From the NCBI RefSeq assembly GCF_011745365.1, contig NW_024468914.1:1758001-1822000 (forward strand): DNA of 64,000 nucleotides, given 5' to 3'. This stretch comes from Cryphonectria parasitica EP155 (Eukaryota; Ascomycota; Sordariomycetes; Diaporthales; Cryphonectriaceae). Numbering within the stretch: the stretch's first letter is position 1; every line of letters begins with the position of its first letter. A model generated the notes under the pieces. It saw only the letters and a list, made by a program, of their open reading frames with translations. It had not been told where the DNA came from and did not search any database. This document shows positions 43,813-54,777 of this stretch, piece by piece. A program made the translations under genes and the position numbers.

Positions 43813-46800
43813 ATATAGCATAGCATAAGCTAATTATAGAGCTTTTATAGCTCAAGAAGTATAATCCTCGAATCGATTGAATTATTAGCTAGATCTTATG
43901 AAAACAAGCTGTACTTAGAGAAATAGTTACAATTAATGATGCAGAATCGAAGCTAGTGATTAAAGAATACTCAGAAAAAGAAGCTTTATACAATTTTTTA
44001 TATATTTTCAAACTAGCAGAGCTAGCAATTTAAGGAGAAGAATCTAGTAATAAGCAAATCCGAATAGTGCTAGAGTGCTAACAGATTAGCAAAATAATGA
44101 AAGTGAAACTCTTAGCAAGTTAGTTTGCTCCAGAGCAATAAGGATAAGCTTTAGAATATAAATTGTAAATTTATATAGGAAAAATCTTGAAATCAAGCTT
44201 TCAAATGCTCAGTTCAGCTTAAAGCAAATACTTAAGGCTTTCAAAAACGCTATCAGAAAAGAAGCATGCTTAACAATACTTATTATTCCTCCAGATAGCA
44301 GAAATAGCATAGAGATCAGAACCAATACTTGCGAATATACTACAAGAATATTATAAATTTAAGAAGCTATTCTAGGAAGAATTGAATACAGAATTATTAG
44401 AATACAGCTTATACAATTATAAGATTCTGCTATAAGAAGAGAAATAGCTTAAATTCTTCTTTATTTACAGACTAGATAAGATACAGCTAGAGATACTTAG
44501 AAAGTACTTCAATAAGAATCTTAAGAAAGAATATATATAATTATTGCAATTATTAGCAGAATATCTTATTCTGTTTATATCTAAGAAAAATAATAAGCTT
44601 AAGCTATATATTAATTATAAGCAATTCAATAATATTATAATTAAGAACTAATATCTATTACTACTTATTAAGGAATTATAAGATAGATTATAAGAAGTAT
44701 AGTAGTTTATAGTTCTAAATCTAAAAGAAGCTTATAATCTGATTAGAATAAAGGAAGGAAAAGAATGGAAAACTGCTTTCAGAATATACTATAAATACTA
44801 CGAATATTTGATTATACTTTTTAATCTAACGAATATTCTAGCTTTATTTCAGAAAATAATTAATTATATTCTATGCAAGCATCTGAATCAGTTTATTATT
44901 GCTTATTTCAATAATATTCTTATCTATTCTTGAATACTTGAAGAATATAAGAAATATGTAGAAATAGTATTGCAAATGCTTCAAGATGCAAAACTTCTTA
45001 TGAAATCTGCAAAGAGTTACTTTTACATACAAAAGATTGATTATCTCGAATTTACAATCAAGCTAGAATGTATTAAGCTATAGAAAGATAAAATAAAAGC
45101 TATTAGGAATTAGCTAATTCCTAGAAATATTAGAAATATTAGATTTTTTCTTAAATATATTAACTTCTATAAGCAGTTTATTAAGAACTATAGCTGAATT
45201 GCATATTCTCTTACAAATCTTACTAAAAAGAAGCAGCTCTTCGAATAGATTCCCAAGGCATAAGAAGCTTTTGATAAGATTATCGAATATATTACTTTAA
45301 AGCTAATTCTGTATAAAGCAGATTCTTACAAATCCTTTAAAGTTGAAACTAATATATTAAGATATATACTCAGAAGATAACTTGATTAATAATATAATCA
45401 AGAGCGTTTAAGGATTGTAAGCAACTTCTTAAAAAAATTAAATAGCTTAGAAATTAACTATAGAATTCCTAATTAGGAATTCATAGCAATAGTAAAAGCT
45501 TTTGAGAAGTAGCAATACTACTTCATTAGCATACAATATCTGATTATAGTTTACTCAAATCATAAGAATCTAACTATATTTATAATAATCAAGATTTTGA
45601 ATAAGTAATAAGTTAGATAAGCAGAATTTCTCTTATAGTTCAACTTCAAGATTATATACTACAAAAGCTCGAAGAACAGATAAGCAGATGCTCTTAGCAG
45701 AAGATTAGATTATCAAGATGCAGATTTCTTGAATATATAGAATATCTTTGCTCAAAATAAGTTAGAAAATCTTATTAATGTATATAGAGAACTGAATGCT
45801 ATCTTCAGAATTGAATTCTTAGAGAAGAATCTAGAATTAATAATCTCAAATGAATAAAATAACTATATCAAGAATGTATACAGTATACTAGTATATAGAT
45901 ATTAGGAAATCAGAGCAATCTATAAATGCATTAAAAAATACTAGAATCTACTAAGTTTTAGAAAAAAAATTGAGAATATTCTATAACAATGCAATAGCTG
46001 CAAGAAGAATAAAGCAGAAAGATATAAGCTTTACAAACTACTGTATTCCTTATTAGTACTTATAACTATTTAGCAATCTATTAATCTAAACTTCATTACT
46101 AAGCTATTTTTCTTATAAGAACTTTTAATTAAGATGCAATATAATAGCATTCTAGTAATAATTTGCAGATTAAGCAAGTATACTTATTTTCTTCTTTATA
46201 AGGAAAGCAGTATAGCAAAGGAACTTGCATATACATTTCTCAGAATGATTATTGCTAATTACAGCATATTAGAAGAAGTAATCTCTAATAGAGATAGAAA
46301 GTTCAATTCGAAATTTTGAACTTCACTTATAAAACAGCTTGGAATATATTACAGAATATTTATAGCATTTTATCTATAAACAAATAAATAAATGAAAAGA
46401 ATGAATTAAGTTATTAAATAATATCTATAATACTATATTAACTAGAAATAGAACAACTAAGTTAATTTATTGCTTTTTATATAGTTTGCTTATAATAGCG
46501 CAGATATGAGTATAATAAAGAAATTGCTATTCTTCATATTCTATGAATATAATTCAACAGCTTATTACAAAGTATTGTAAGAAGCAGATGCAGAAGCTGC
46601 AGATAAAAGAGTTAGGAAAATCAAGAAGATTTAAGAGAAATTTCAGTTAGAATTACAATTCGTTCAAGAACGAATAATATGCTATGCAAACTCCAAAAGA
46701 ATTGAGAAACTAATTCTATAAAAGGAAGATAAAGTATATCTACTTTGCAAAAATATCAAAATAATCAAGCTTAGCAGCAAATTCGATTATAAGAAACTAG

Positions 46801-47168
46801 GATTATTCAAAATTCTACGAAAAATCTCTCTAGTTAACTACAAACTTGTACTATCTCACAGAATGAGAATATACTCGGTTTTCCACATCTCGCTACTAGA
46901 ATCAGCAGCAAAAGAAACACTAACAAACGATACTGTGAAAGTTGAAGATAATGAATCAGAATACGAAATAGAAAAGATTCTCAAATACAGAGGCAATAAC
47001 AATACGCTCGAATATCTCATTAAGTAGAAAGATTACTCAGTAAGCGAAAACTCATAGGAACTGCAGAAGAATATTGGAAATGCTATAGAAAAATTGATAA
47101 AATACTGGAAAACAAAGACTAGCTTCAATCCTACTACTATATTATTAGCAGTTATTTTAGCATTATGA
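43813..47168 (+). pseudogene. pol: E4 pol: protease end, RT, RNase H, integrase, chromodomain (broken)
   Basis: E4 resumes after E7. The RT active site is Y-F-N-N at 44904, RNase H about 45.33-45.7 kb, integrase about 45.9-46.7 kb (core ORF remnant 46134-46319), chromodomain about 46.96-47.11 kb. Unlike the other classes the frame runs on past the usual stop and ends at about 47166-47168 (TGA then TAA), so the gamma class has a slightly longer Pol C-terminus. Confidence 0.82.
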
Positions 47169-47187
47169 TAATAACAAAAACCACTAT

Positions 47188-47831
47188 CTAAGATCCTTCT
47201 GCTCCGGAACGAGAATTAAGCGCTACAGCTTTACTCTTCAGAAGAGAAAGCTAACCAGATACGCTAGAATCAAGAGCTAAGAAACTCTAATCAATAATCT
47301 CAAAATGTTTCTGAGATATTAAACAAGTTTTCTTCTTATAAAGACTGCAATCCTTCTTATCAGCAAACCTCTTCAAGGAATTAAAGCTATAACGAATCAT
47401 TTTAGCAGCTTGCTTCTTCAACAGCTTTTGCTGTTTCCGCATATAATCAAGATAAGCTTGCAATGCTAGCAAGGCTTGTAAGGCAGCAGCATTTGCTAAC
47501 TCTGCCTCAGCTTTCTCATTCAAAATCTTGCGCTTTTTACAAATCAAACGCTCTGCTAAAGAAGAAAATCAGTAATTATAGAGAATACTAAGAAATAAAG
47601 AAACTAACTAGCAGAAGCTGAGAAACGATTAGTATTACAGCTTTGATTCAGAGAAATACATTCCTTATAACAAGAAGAGTTTTCAGCAAAACAATAGAAA
47701 GCTTCCATCTTCTAACAATGAGTACAAGCAGGCATTTCGATACCAAAAGCAGAAATAAGCTTAGCAAGATGATAATACTCTTGAGTTTTCATTGAATAAT
47801 TAGAATGAGATTTGTTGATTCTGTTCAATAT
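47188..47831 (-). pseudogene. E4 antisense ORF, class gamma, frameshifted
   Basis: The N-terminal part starts at 47831 or, more likely, at ATG 47735 (M-P-A-C-T-H-C). It has the cysteine series C-x2-C-x7-C-x6-C-x3-C-x6-C, or with a Tyr in place of the fourth Cys CX2CX7CX7[Y]X2CX6C. The C-terminal part (ORF 47547-47287, Lys/Ala-rich, helix-forming, KILNEKAEAELANAAALQAL) is in another frame, so at least one indel or an intron lies between about 47.55 and 47.7 kb. The stop TAG is at 47190-47188; here it does not overlap the pol stop. It lacks a clear FDWNS motif. Confidence 0.65.
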
Positions 47832-47923
47832 CTTGATTAGAAAAGCATAATTATATATATAAATAATTTACTAGAATATTTATGAAAGATTATTAGGAAT
47901 AATAATCAATAGAAGGAAAATGA

Positions 47924-48389
47924 TGTTATAATTCATTTAATATACAGATTACTAATCAGAATACTCGGAATAACTGTTTGAAAGATAGAAAAGAATTTAA
48001 TATCTTAAGAACTAAAGCTTATATAAGCAAGAATTAGAATTATAGAATCAGAATAAATCAGTAGCTGATTTATAATAATTCAGATTAGTTGGATTATTCA
48101 GATAATCCAAGTAATCCAACAACTAATATTACTAACAGAACTGAAAAGCTGAATATATAAGAATATGTTCATTTTCATTAGATAGATCTTATATATAGCT
48201 CTTCAGTTATCAATTTAAGTATCAGATTACTCTTTACTCTAATAGCTCCAAAGGCAGTGAATACTTGCATTACTTACTAAGACTTATATAGTTCTGTATT
48301 CAAGGACTTAATACTTTGATATTGCTCTTGTTAGCATAAACTCTCTTTGTATACTTTGGAATCTTCGGATTGCTGCAGTGCTCATTACA
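47924..48389 (+). repeat. E4 3' LTR (class gamma)
   Basis: It is 466 bp like its partner, starting TGTTATAAT and ending CTCATTACA before GCTTT. Confidence 0.93.
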
Positions 48390-51239
48390 GCTTTGAGCGT
48401 TTGCTTTAAGCTGGATCGAGCGCTCGAGAGCCTGGTTTCGAGGTTTTTCCCGTATGAGTTTACAATTCATATTCTAAAGCTTTTCCTTATTGCTCTGAAG
48501 CGAACCAACTTGCTGAGAATCTTGCTTTCATTGTTTTGTTAATCTGTTAATGCTCTAGCACTATTTGAGTTTGCTTGTTACTAGGTTTTTCTCCTTAAAC
48601 TGCTAGCTCTGCTAACTTGAAAGTATGTATGAAGTTATCTGAAGCTTCTTTTCCTGAGTATTCTTCAATAACTAGCTTTAATTCTGTATTATTAATTGCA
48701 ACTATCTCTCTAAGTATAGCTTGTTCTTATAAGATCTAGCTAGTAGTTCAATTGATTCAAGAATTATACTTCTTAAGCTATAAAAGCTTCATAATTAGCT
48801 TATATTGTGCTATATCTGTAATATCAAAGGAAGCTCTGATTATATGTTCTTGGATTAAGATAAGTAGATAATTAGTTTTCTTATTGATTATTTCTTGGTT
48901 GTATGCAACAGATTATTCTTCTATAGTGCTGAGAGTATATAAGCATCTCTTTTATCTCTATTATAATTATGCTTGATTGATGATATATAGAAATATAAAG
49001 TTTCTCTAAGCGCTACTATTTAATAGTATGCTGCACTTATATTCTTGAATATATATATTGAACTTAATATAAGCATAATTTGTTCTGAAAGCTTTATATA
49101 GAGATCATTCTGATCTAATTATCTGCAGTTTCTTTATAAGCAATTCTATTCTTTTGAATTTGTTAAGAACTGCTTATTCTTCTAAGCCTGCTTTACTGCT
49201 TCTTAAGCAAGCTTCTTAGCTTGCTTTTACTTATATTATTATTATTTCTAGTCTTTCTTTTATTAATGCTAGTTGCAAATCTTGTTATTAATATGAATCA
49301 TATAGAATATTGTTTTGTACTGCTATTATTTTATTTTCTTATTTATACATTGCATGAAGTAATTATTTAGTAGTTCAATATATGCATTATAGTGCTGTTT
49401 GTTAAGAATCTTTCTGAAGTAGAATTTCTGTTCTTTAATAGCTTAAAGGATTTGTTCTAGTTCTTTAATAGGAAACTATTTGTATTGTATCTTGTTTGAG
49501 AAATGCATTCTGCAGCTATAATAGATGCAGAAGATCTAAGCTAGTTTATAATATAAGTTATAAAGTAAATTAATTTAAGAATCTTTATCTTATTATATCT
49601 TAATATCTTGCAAGAGGATATAGATGAAGAGCTTCTCTAATCCTATTCTATAAATAAGATATTCAATTCATATTATTTTCTTATTCTATTCAATACTGAA
49701 GGAGAATCTTTCTATAAGCTTTTTGAATTTATTATTTACAGAAAACTTCAGTAAATCATTAGATTATTCGTTCTAGCTTAATCTTTCTATTGCTTGAAAG
49801 ATATTTTCAGTATTATTTAAATATTTATATTAATAACTAAGAAAGTATTATCCTTTATTCATTTCTCTGATTATGATATCTAATGCAGGTAATGAGGAAT
49901 AGCAAAGAGTATCATTATTAAGCTCTTCCTTCAGCGCCTGAATACTTCATTCAGTAATATCAGAGCAGTTCGAGTTGTTGCTGCTCGTAATCATACTGGA
50001 TATATACTCTTGCCCTGCTATTGCTATCTGCCTGTAGCGCTTAGATTTCTGAGAGAACTATTCTGAATCTTCTTTACTTAAGAAATATATTAAGCAGTTA
50101 TCATTATAGCAGAATATTCAGCTAAGACTTTTATAATTAATAGAGTTTAATACTTGCTCTAAAAGAATGTTTTTGCTTAGTTAATTGGATTTCTATTATT
50201 AAGCAATATTCATCTAGCATTCTTTCTAAACTAGTTGCTATTTATTCTTCTGAGATTGATAGTAGTTGCATATAATATATTCTTATTTATTGCAATTGTA
50301 GCAAGTAATGCTATTTCTCTTGCTATACTGTTTATTAGTAGCATTAAGTTTTATAGAACTAGTATATATAGTGCTGCTCTGAGCTATACTGCTTTATTGT
50401 TTGCTATTCTTATATTAGAGTTTCTTGCTTATATTAGCTGAAAATCTTCAAATCTAGCTTTCTCTCTTTTTAAACTTTTCTAATTATTACTTATACAGAT
50501 AATTATTAATGCAGATTGCTTAATTAGAGAATATTGCAAAGTTTTCTAGTTAATTCTGCTTGAAAATCTTATTCTTAATATTATTCTTAAGCTTCTTATA
50601 ATAATATTCTATAAGATTCTTATCTTCTTATAAGAATCTTGCTAAGAGCTGTTTAAATCTAACTATATAAGCAGAAGCTAACTTGGTTTGCTTGAGATTT
50701 ATAAGCTGCTAAGCTGTAATGCATTCTTTATTAAAATTATTAAAGATTTTCTTAAGAGCTTTCTTAAAGCTTTCAAAAGAATTGAATATATTCTTAGTAT
50801 TCTGGATATGCATGCTGGAATTGCTCTAATGCTTTAAGTAATTATGCAGGGAAGATTTGTATTAGATAAGAGTATTCTTTTCGAAACGAGTTTCTATAAA
50901 GATAACTTTTTCAGATTTCATAATAAACTGGATTATATAATGCAAGAAATATGCTCTGCAATAAATAAGGAATTCATATAGCATTTTCTAATTGCTATTA
51001 TATATAGCAAGCTTGTTTATCTTATATACTTTTCTAGCGCTACTGATAATTGCAAAGATAAACTGCGCCTGCTAAGCTTATTAAGCTAGCTAAGCTTATT
51101 AGTTAGCAATAGTAGCGCTCTAAGCTTGCTATTATTTGTACAGATTCTGAATATGCTGAGTAAGCTAATATATCTGATTAATTAGTTCTTTCTGAGTAGA
51201 GATGTATAAGAATAAAAAGATTTCTAAAAAAGCTATTAT
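48390..51239 (-). pseudogene. gag: E3 gag and protease region (broken)
   Basis: Gag starts at 51239 (ATG now ATA). The zinc knuckle is near 50303-50262 (minus). The protease segment L-L-N-S-S-A is near 49.0 kb. The frame is cut at 48390 by E4 in the protease-RT linker. The plus-strand ORF 50235-50441 is a shadow. Confidence 0.8.
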
Positions 51240-51560
51240 ATTCTATATTGCTTAAAAGGATAATACTAAACCATTCTTAAATAAGAGTTGTTAAAATATA
51301 ATAAGCACTGCAGCAATCCGAAGATTCTAAAGTATACAAAGAAAGTTTATGCTAATAAAAGCAGTATTAAAGTACTAAGTTCTTGAATATAGAACTGTAC
51401 AAGTCTTAATAAGCGATGCAAGTATTCACTGCTTTTGAAGCTATTAAAGTAGAGAGTAATCTGATACTTAGATTGATAACTGAAGAGCTATATATGATAA
51501 TCTGTTTAATGGTAATGAATGTATAGTTATATATTCAGCTTTTCAGTATAGCTCGCTGAT

Positions 51561-51650
51561 GCTTACTGAAGCTTACTGCTGCTCAGTGGTGCTTACTGAG
51601 GCTCACTGCTGCTCAGTGGTGCTTACTGAAGCTCGGTGAGCACAGGTGAG
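51561..51650. repeat. 30-bp tandem repeat in U3 of the E3 5' LTR
   Basis: GCTTACTGARGCTYACTGCTGCTCAGTGGT occurs at 51561 and 51591, with a partial unit from 51621. Each unit holds CACTG/CAGTG-type dyads. Confidence 0.8.
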
Positions 51651-51672
51651 CTCTTCTGATTGGTTGGCCTGT

Positions 51673-51698
51673 AACCCTAACCCTGGATTACGTAATCC
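51673..51698 (-). promoter_or_regulatory. U3 motif pair: telomere-like AGGGTTAGGGTT beside palindrome GGATTACGTAATCC
   Basis: On the plus strand AACCCTAACCCT (51673-51684) is followed at once by the perfect 14-bp palindrome GGATTACGTAATCC (51685-51698). The same pair, more or less mutated, is in U3 of classes alpha, beta, delta and zeta (for example 8011-8032 in E2). TTACGTAA is a typical bZIP-type core and TTAGGG is the telomere repeat; a binding role is inference. Confidence 0.55.
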
Positions 51699-51788
51699 TT
51701 ATGGGTTGTCTGATGTTGAGTTATAACATCTAGTCCTTGTTTGCCTGTGATCTGTTTTCGTAACCTGCATGTTGAATGAGTCATAACA

Positions 51789-52258
51789 CTTATATTATAA
51801 ATAGATTAAAGATAGATACTAATACTTCTGTATTAATTTGAATAATAGCTTAAGCAATAAAGAGAAGCATAAGAATTGAATTGGAAGGATAGTTTGATTT
51901 GCAGTATTTCCTTTAGCAGTTTGCAATGAATTCTTTATTTCTTTACTTCATCTCCTTCTAATCAAACCTGGCATACTATTGAACTTGTTGCAACTTTGGA
52001 AGAAAGTTGCTAGAGAAGAACTGTTATAGTAGCTAGGGTGATAGTTCATGAGACATGGAGTACAGTAAGTCAAGGGTCTTCATATATATAAAGAATACTA
52101 TTCACTTTTCAAATTCTTTAGCTATAGAAAAAAAAAAAGCATCCTTTCTCTTCCTTTCAATTTTGAACTCTTTGAACAGATCTAAAACAGGTTTTTCATC
52201 CTGTTTTTGCACCTGTGTAGCCTTAGTTTGCTGTTCTCATCTGTACAAGCATGCTTGA
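51789..52258 (+). mobile_element. Remnant of a second LTR-element family (interior end plus truncated LTR)
   Basis: The segment 52022-52258 matches the first 235 bp of the solo LTR at 16113 (TGTTATAGTAGCTAGGG vs TGTTGTGGTGGCTAGGG) and is cut by E9. The 233 bp before it (51789-52021) end in GCTAGAGAAGAAC, a possible polypurine tract, so they may be the interior next to a 3' LTR. I recognise no protein motif in them. The left end abuts the E3 LTR. Confidence 0.55.
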
Positions 52259-52723
52259 TATTATAACCCATCCAACATGCAGGTCACCCGCCAGGACACC
52301 CGGAACAACTGTCCGGAAAGACAGGGAAGGATTCAACATCTCAAGAACTAAGGCTTACATAAGCAAGAGTTAGAGTTACAGGATCAGAATGAATCAGTAG
52401 CTGATCCATAGTAATCCGGATTAGTTGAATCACCTAGATAATCCAAGGGATCCAACAACTAACACTACTAACAGAACTGAAGAAGCTAGATATATAAGAA
52501 TGCATTCATTACTATTAGATAGATTCAGTACATAGCTCTTCAGTTATCAATCTAAGTATTCAGTTTCATATACTGAGTAGCTCCAAAGGCAGTAAATACT
52601 TGCATTGCTTATTAGAACTTGTATGATTCTGTATTTAAGAACTTGATATTTTGATACCGCTCTTGTTAGCATAAATCTCTTTGTATACTTAGAAATCTTC
52701 GGATTGCTACAGTACTTATTATA
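52259..52723 (+). repeat. E9 5' LTR (class gamma)
   Basis: It is 465 bp, starting TATTATAAC (TG to TA) and ending TTATTATA. U3 matches E4, but the R hairpin is the TCAGT/ACTGA version rather than the TATCAGA version of E4. Confidence 0.92.
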
Positions 52724-52779
52724 TTTTGATAATTCTTATTCAAGAACAGTTCAGTGTTATCTCTTGAGCAATACAGAAT

Positions 52780-54221
52780 ACAATAGCTTCTTCAGAAACT
52801 CTTTCATTCTCGCATACTTTCACTCAGGAAGAACTGATTAACCAGATATACCAGCTCACTCAGCATATCCAGGATTTATATAAACAACAGCAAGCTCAGA
52901 GCGCCACTATTGCTAACCAGCAGGCTCAGCTAGCCCAATAAGCTCAATAAGCGCAGTTCATCTCTGCAGTTATCAGTAATACTGGAAAGATATACAAGAT
53001 AAACAAGCTCGCTATATACAATAGCAATCAAAAGATGCTACATGAATTCCTTACCCACTGCAGAGCATACTTTTTGTATTATGCAATCCAGTTTACTATA
53101 GAATCTGAGAAGATTATTCTTGCAGGAACTCGCTTCGAAAAGAATGCTCTCATTTAATATAAGCCTTCTCTATACAATTACTTGGAGCATCAGAACAATC
53201 CCAATATGCATACTCAGAATACTAAGGATATATTTAATTCTTTTAAAAGCTTCAAGAAAGCTTTTAAGAAAATCTTTGATAATCCTAATAAAGAATGTAT
53301 TACAGCTTAGCAGCTTATAAATCTTAAGCAGATTAAATTAGCTTCTGCTTATATAGTTAGATTTAAGCAATTCTTAGTATGATTCTTATAGGAAGATAAG
53401 AATCTTATGAAATATTATTATAAGGGATTCAAGAATGATATTAAAGATGAAATCTTCAAGCAGGATTAGCTGGAAAACTTTGCAATATTCTCTAATCAAG
53501 CTATTTGCATTGATAACCGTTTGTATGAATAATGGATGGAAAAGTTAAAAAAGGGAGAAAGTTAGATTTGGAGAATTCCAGCTAATATAAGTAAGAAACT
53601 CCAATATAAGAATAGCGAACAACAGAGCAGCACAGCTCAGAGCAGTACTATGCATGCTAATTCTATAGAATTCGATGCAGCTAATAAGCAGTATAGCAAG
53701 AAGAATAATATTACTTGCTATAATTGCAACAAACAAGAATATATTGCATGTAACTACTATTAACTCCGGAAGAACAAATAGCAATCAGTTTAGAAAGAAT
53801 GCTAGATGAATATCGCTTGATAATAGGAATCCAATCAACTGAGCAAAAATACTCTTTCGGAGCAAGTATTGGATTCTATTAATTACAGAAATCTCAGCTG
53901 AATATTCTGCTATAACAACAATTGCTTAATATACCTTTCGAGTAAGAAAGATTCAGAATAGTTCTCTCAGAAATCTAAGCGCTGCAGATAAATAGCAATA
54001 GCAGAGCAAGAGTATACGCTCAGCATGACTACGAGCAGTAACAACTCGAACTGCTCTGATGTTACTGAATGAAGCATTCAGGCGCTGGAGGAAGGGCTTA
54101 ACAACGATGCTCTTTGCTATTCCCTATTACCTGCACCAAATACTATAATCAAAGGAATGAACAAAGAATAATATTCTCTTAGTTATTGATATAAATATCT
54201 AAATGATACCGAGAACATTTC
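52780..54221 (+). pseudogene. gag: E9 gag, 5' part (broken)
   Basis: The start is ACA at 52780. The zinc knuckle at 53716 reads C-Y-N-C-N-K-Q-E-Y..., His changed to Tyr. It is less damaged than most copies, so the capsid region is readable. It is interrupted after ATTTC (54217-54221) by E8 and continues in the same frame at 61650. Confidence 0.8.
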
Positions 54222-54675
54222 TGTAATGAGCACTGCAGCAATCCGAAGATTCCTAAGTACATGAAGAGGTTTATGCTAACAAGAGCAGTGTTAAAGTATC
54301 AAGTTCTTGAATACGGAACTGTACAAGTCTCAATAAGCAATGCAAGTGTTCACTGCCTTTGGAGCTATCAGAGTAGAGAGTAATCTGATACTTAGATTGA
54401 TAACTGAAGAGCTATATACTGAATCTATCTAATGGTAATGAACGTGTTCTTATATATTCAGCTCTTCAGTATAGCTCGTTGGGATTGCTGGCGAGCCTAG
54501 CGATCCAAGATGTAAAGCTCGTTAGGATCGCTAGCAAGCTCAACAATCCTCCCTCCTTTACAACCCTAACTCTGGATTATATAATCAGTGCTTTGTTAAA
54601 ATATTGAATTCTTAACATCTAATCCTTATTACTTGTAACCTGTTCTATGATCTGCATATTGGATAGATTATAACA
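54222..54675 (-). repeat. E8 3' LTR (class beta)
   Basis: It is 454 bp with two units of the GCTAGCGAG repeat. The TATCAGA/TCTGATA hairpin arms are perfect at 54366-54372 and 54384-54390. Confidence 0.93.
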
Positions 54676-54715
54676 TCATCTCTCTCCTATCAATCATTGT
54701 TCTCAACGATCTTCT

Positions 54716-54777
54716 GTAAGTATCCTAGCAAGTCTCTGTATTCATGATCTTGCTTTTCTAATCGAGATGCCGAACAG
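54716..54777 (+). other. Possible intron at the start of the E8 antisense ORF
   Basis: GTAAGT (54716-54721) is a consensus donor, CTAAT at about 54758-54762 a possible branch site, and AACAG ends at 54777. The same three motifs, RIP-mutated, occur at this place in the alpha, gamma and delta classes. If spliced, the ATG at 54767 is removed and the start would be the Met just before the first Cys (about 54881). This is a weak but repeated signal. Confidence 0.3.

Larger units (their letters stand above)
19620..48389 (+). mobile_element. E4: chromovirus copy with GCTTT target duplication, containing E5 and E7
   Basis: LTRs at 19620-20085 and 47924-48389 are both 466 bp (class gamma). GCTTT is duplicated at 19615-19619 and 48390-48394. 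Without E5 (13,833 bp plus its TSD) and E7 (7,406 bp plus its TSD) the element is about 7.52 kb. It is inserted in E3, in the opposite orientation, in the protease-RT linker. Confidence 0.94.
7819..51788 (-). mobile_element. E3: chromovirus copy split by E2, a solo LTR and E4; probable recombinant
   Basis: The pieces are 7819-7922 and 15329-15673 (3' LTR), 15674-19619 (aORF and pol) and 48390-51788 (rest of pol, gag, 5' LTR). Removing E2, E4 and the solo LTR leaves about 7.47 kb, a normal length. The ends do not behave like one insertion. The left flank is ATAGT and the right flank CTTAT, so there is no target duplication. The 3' LTR is class beta (449 bp) and the 5' LTR is a different class (492 bp). 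In every other copy with two visible LTRs the pair has identical length and class. Homologous recombination between two minus-oriented copies would explain this. Confidence 0.8.
51297..51788 (-). repeat. E3 5' LTR (U3 class epsilon)
   Basis: It is 492 bp. Its U3 head resembles E5 (GGCAAACAAGGACT...CATCAGACAACC), but the middle is a 30-bp tandem repeat found nowhere else in the window. It therefore does not match the class-beta 3' LTR of the same element. Confidence 0.9.

Noticed and set aside
51673..51684. Telomere or internal telomeric tract
   Set aside because: There are only two TTAGGG-like units, always inside LTRs, so it is treated as a U3 motif.
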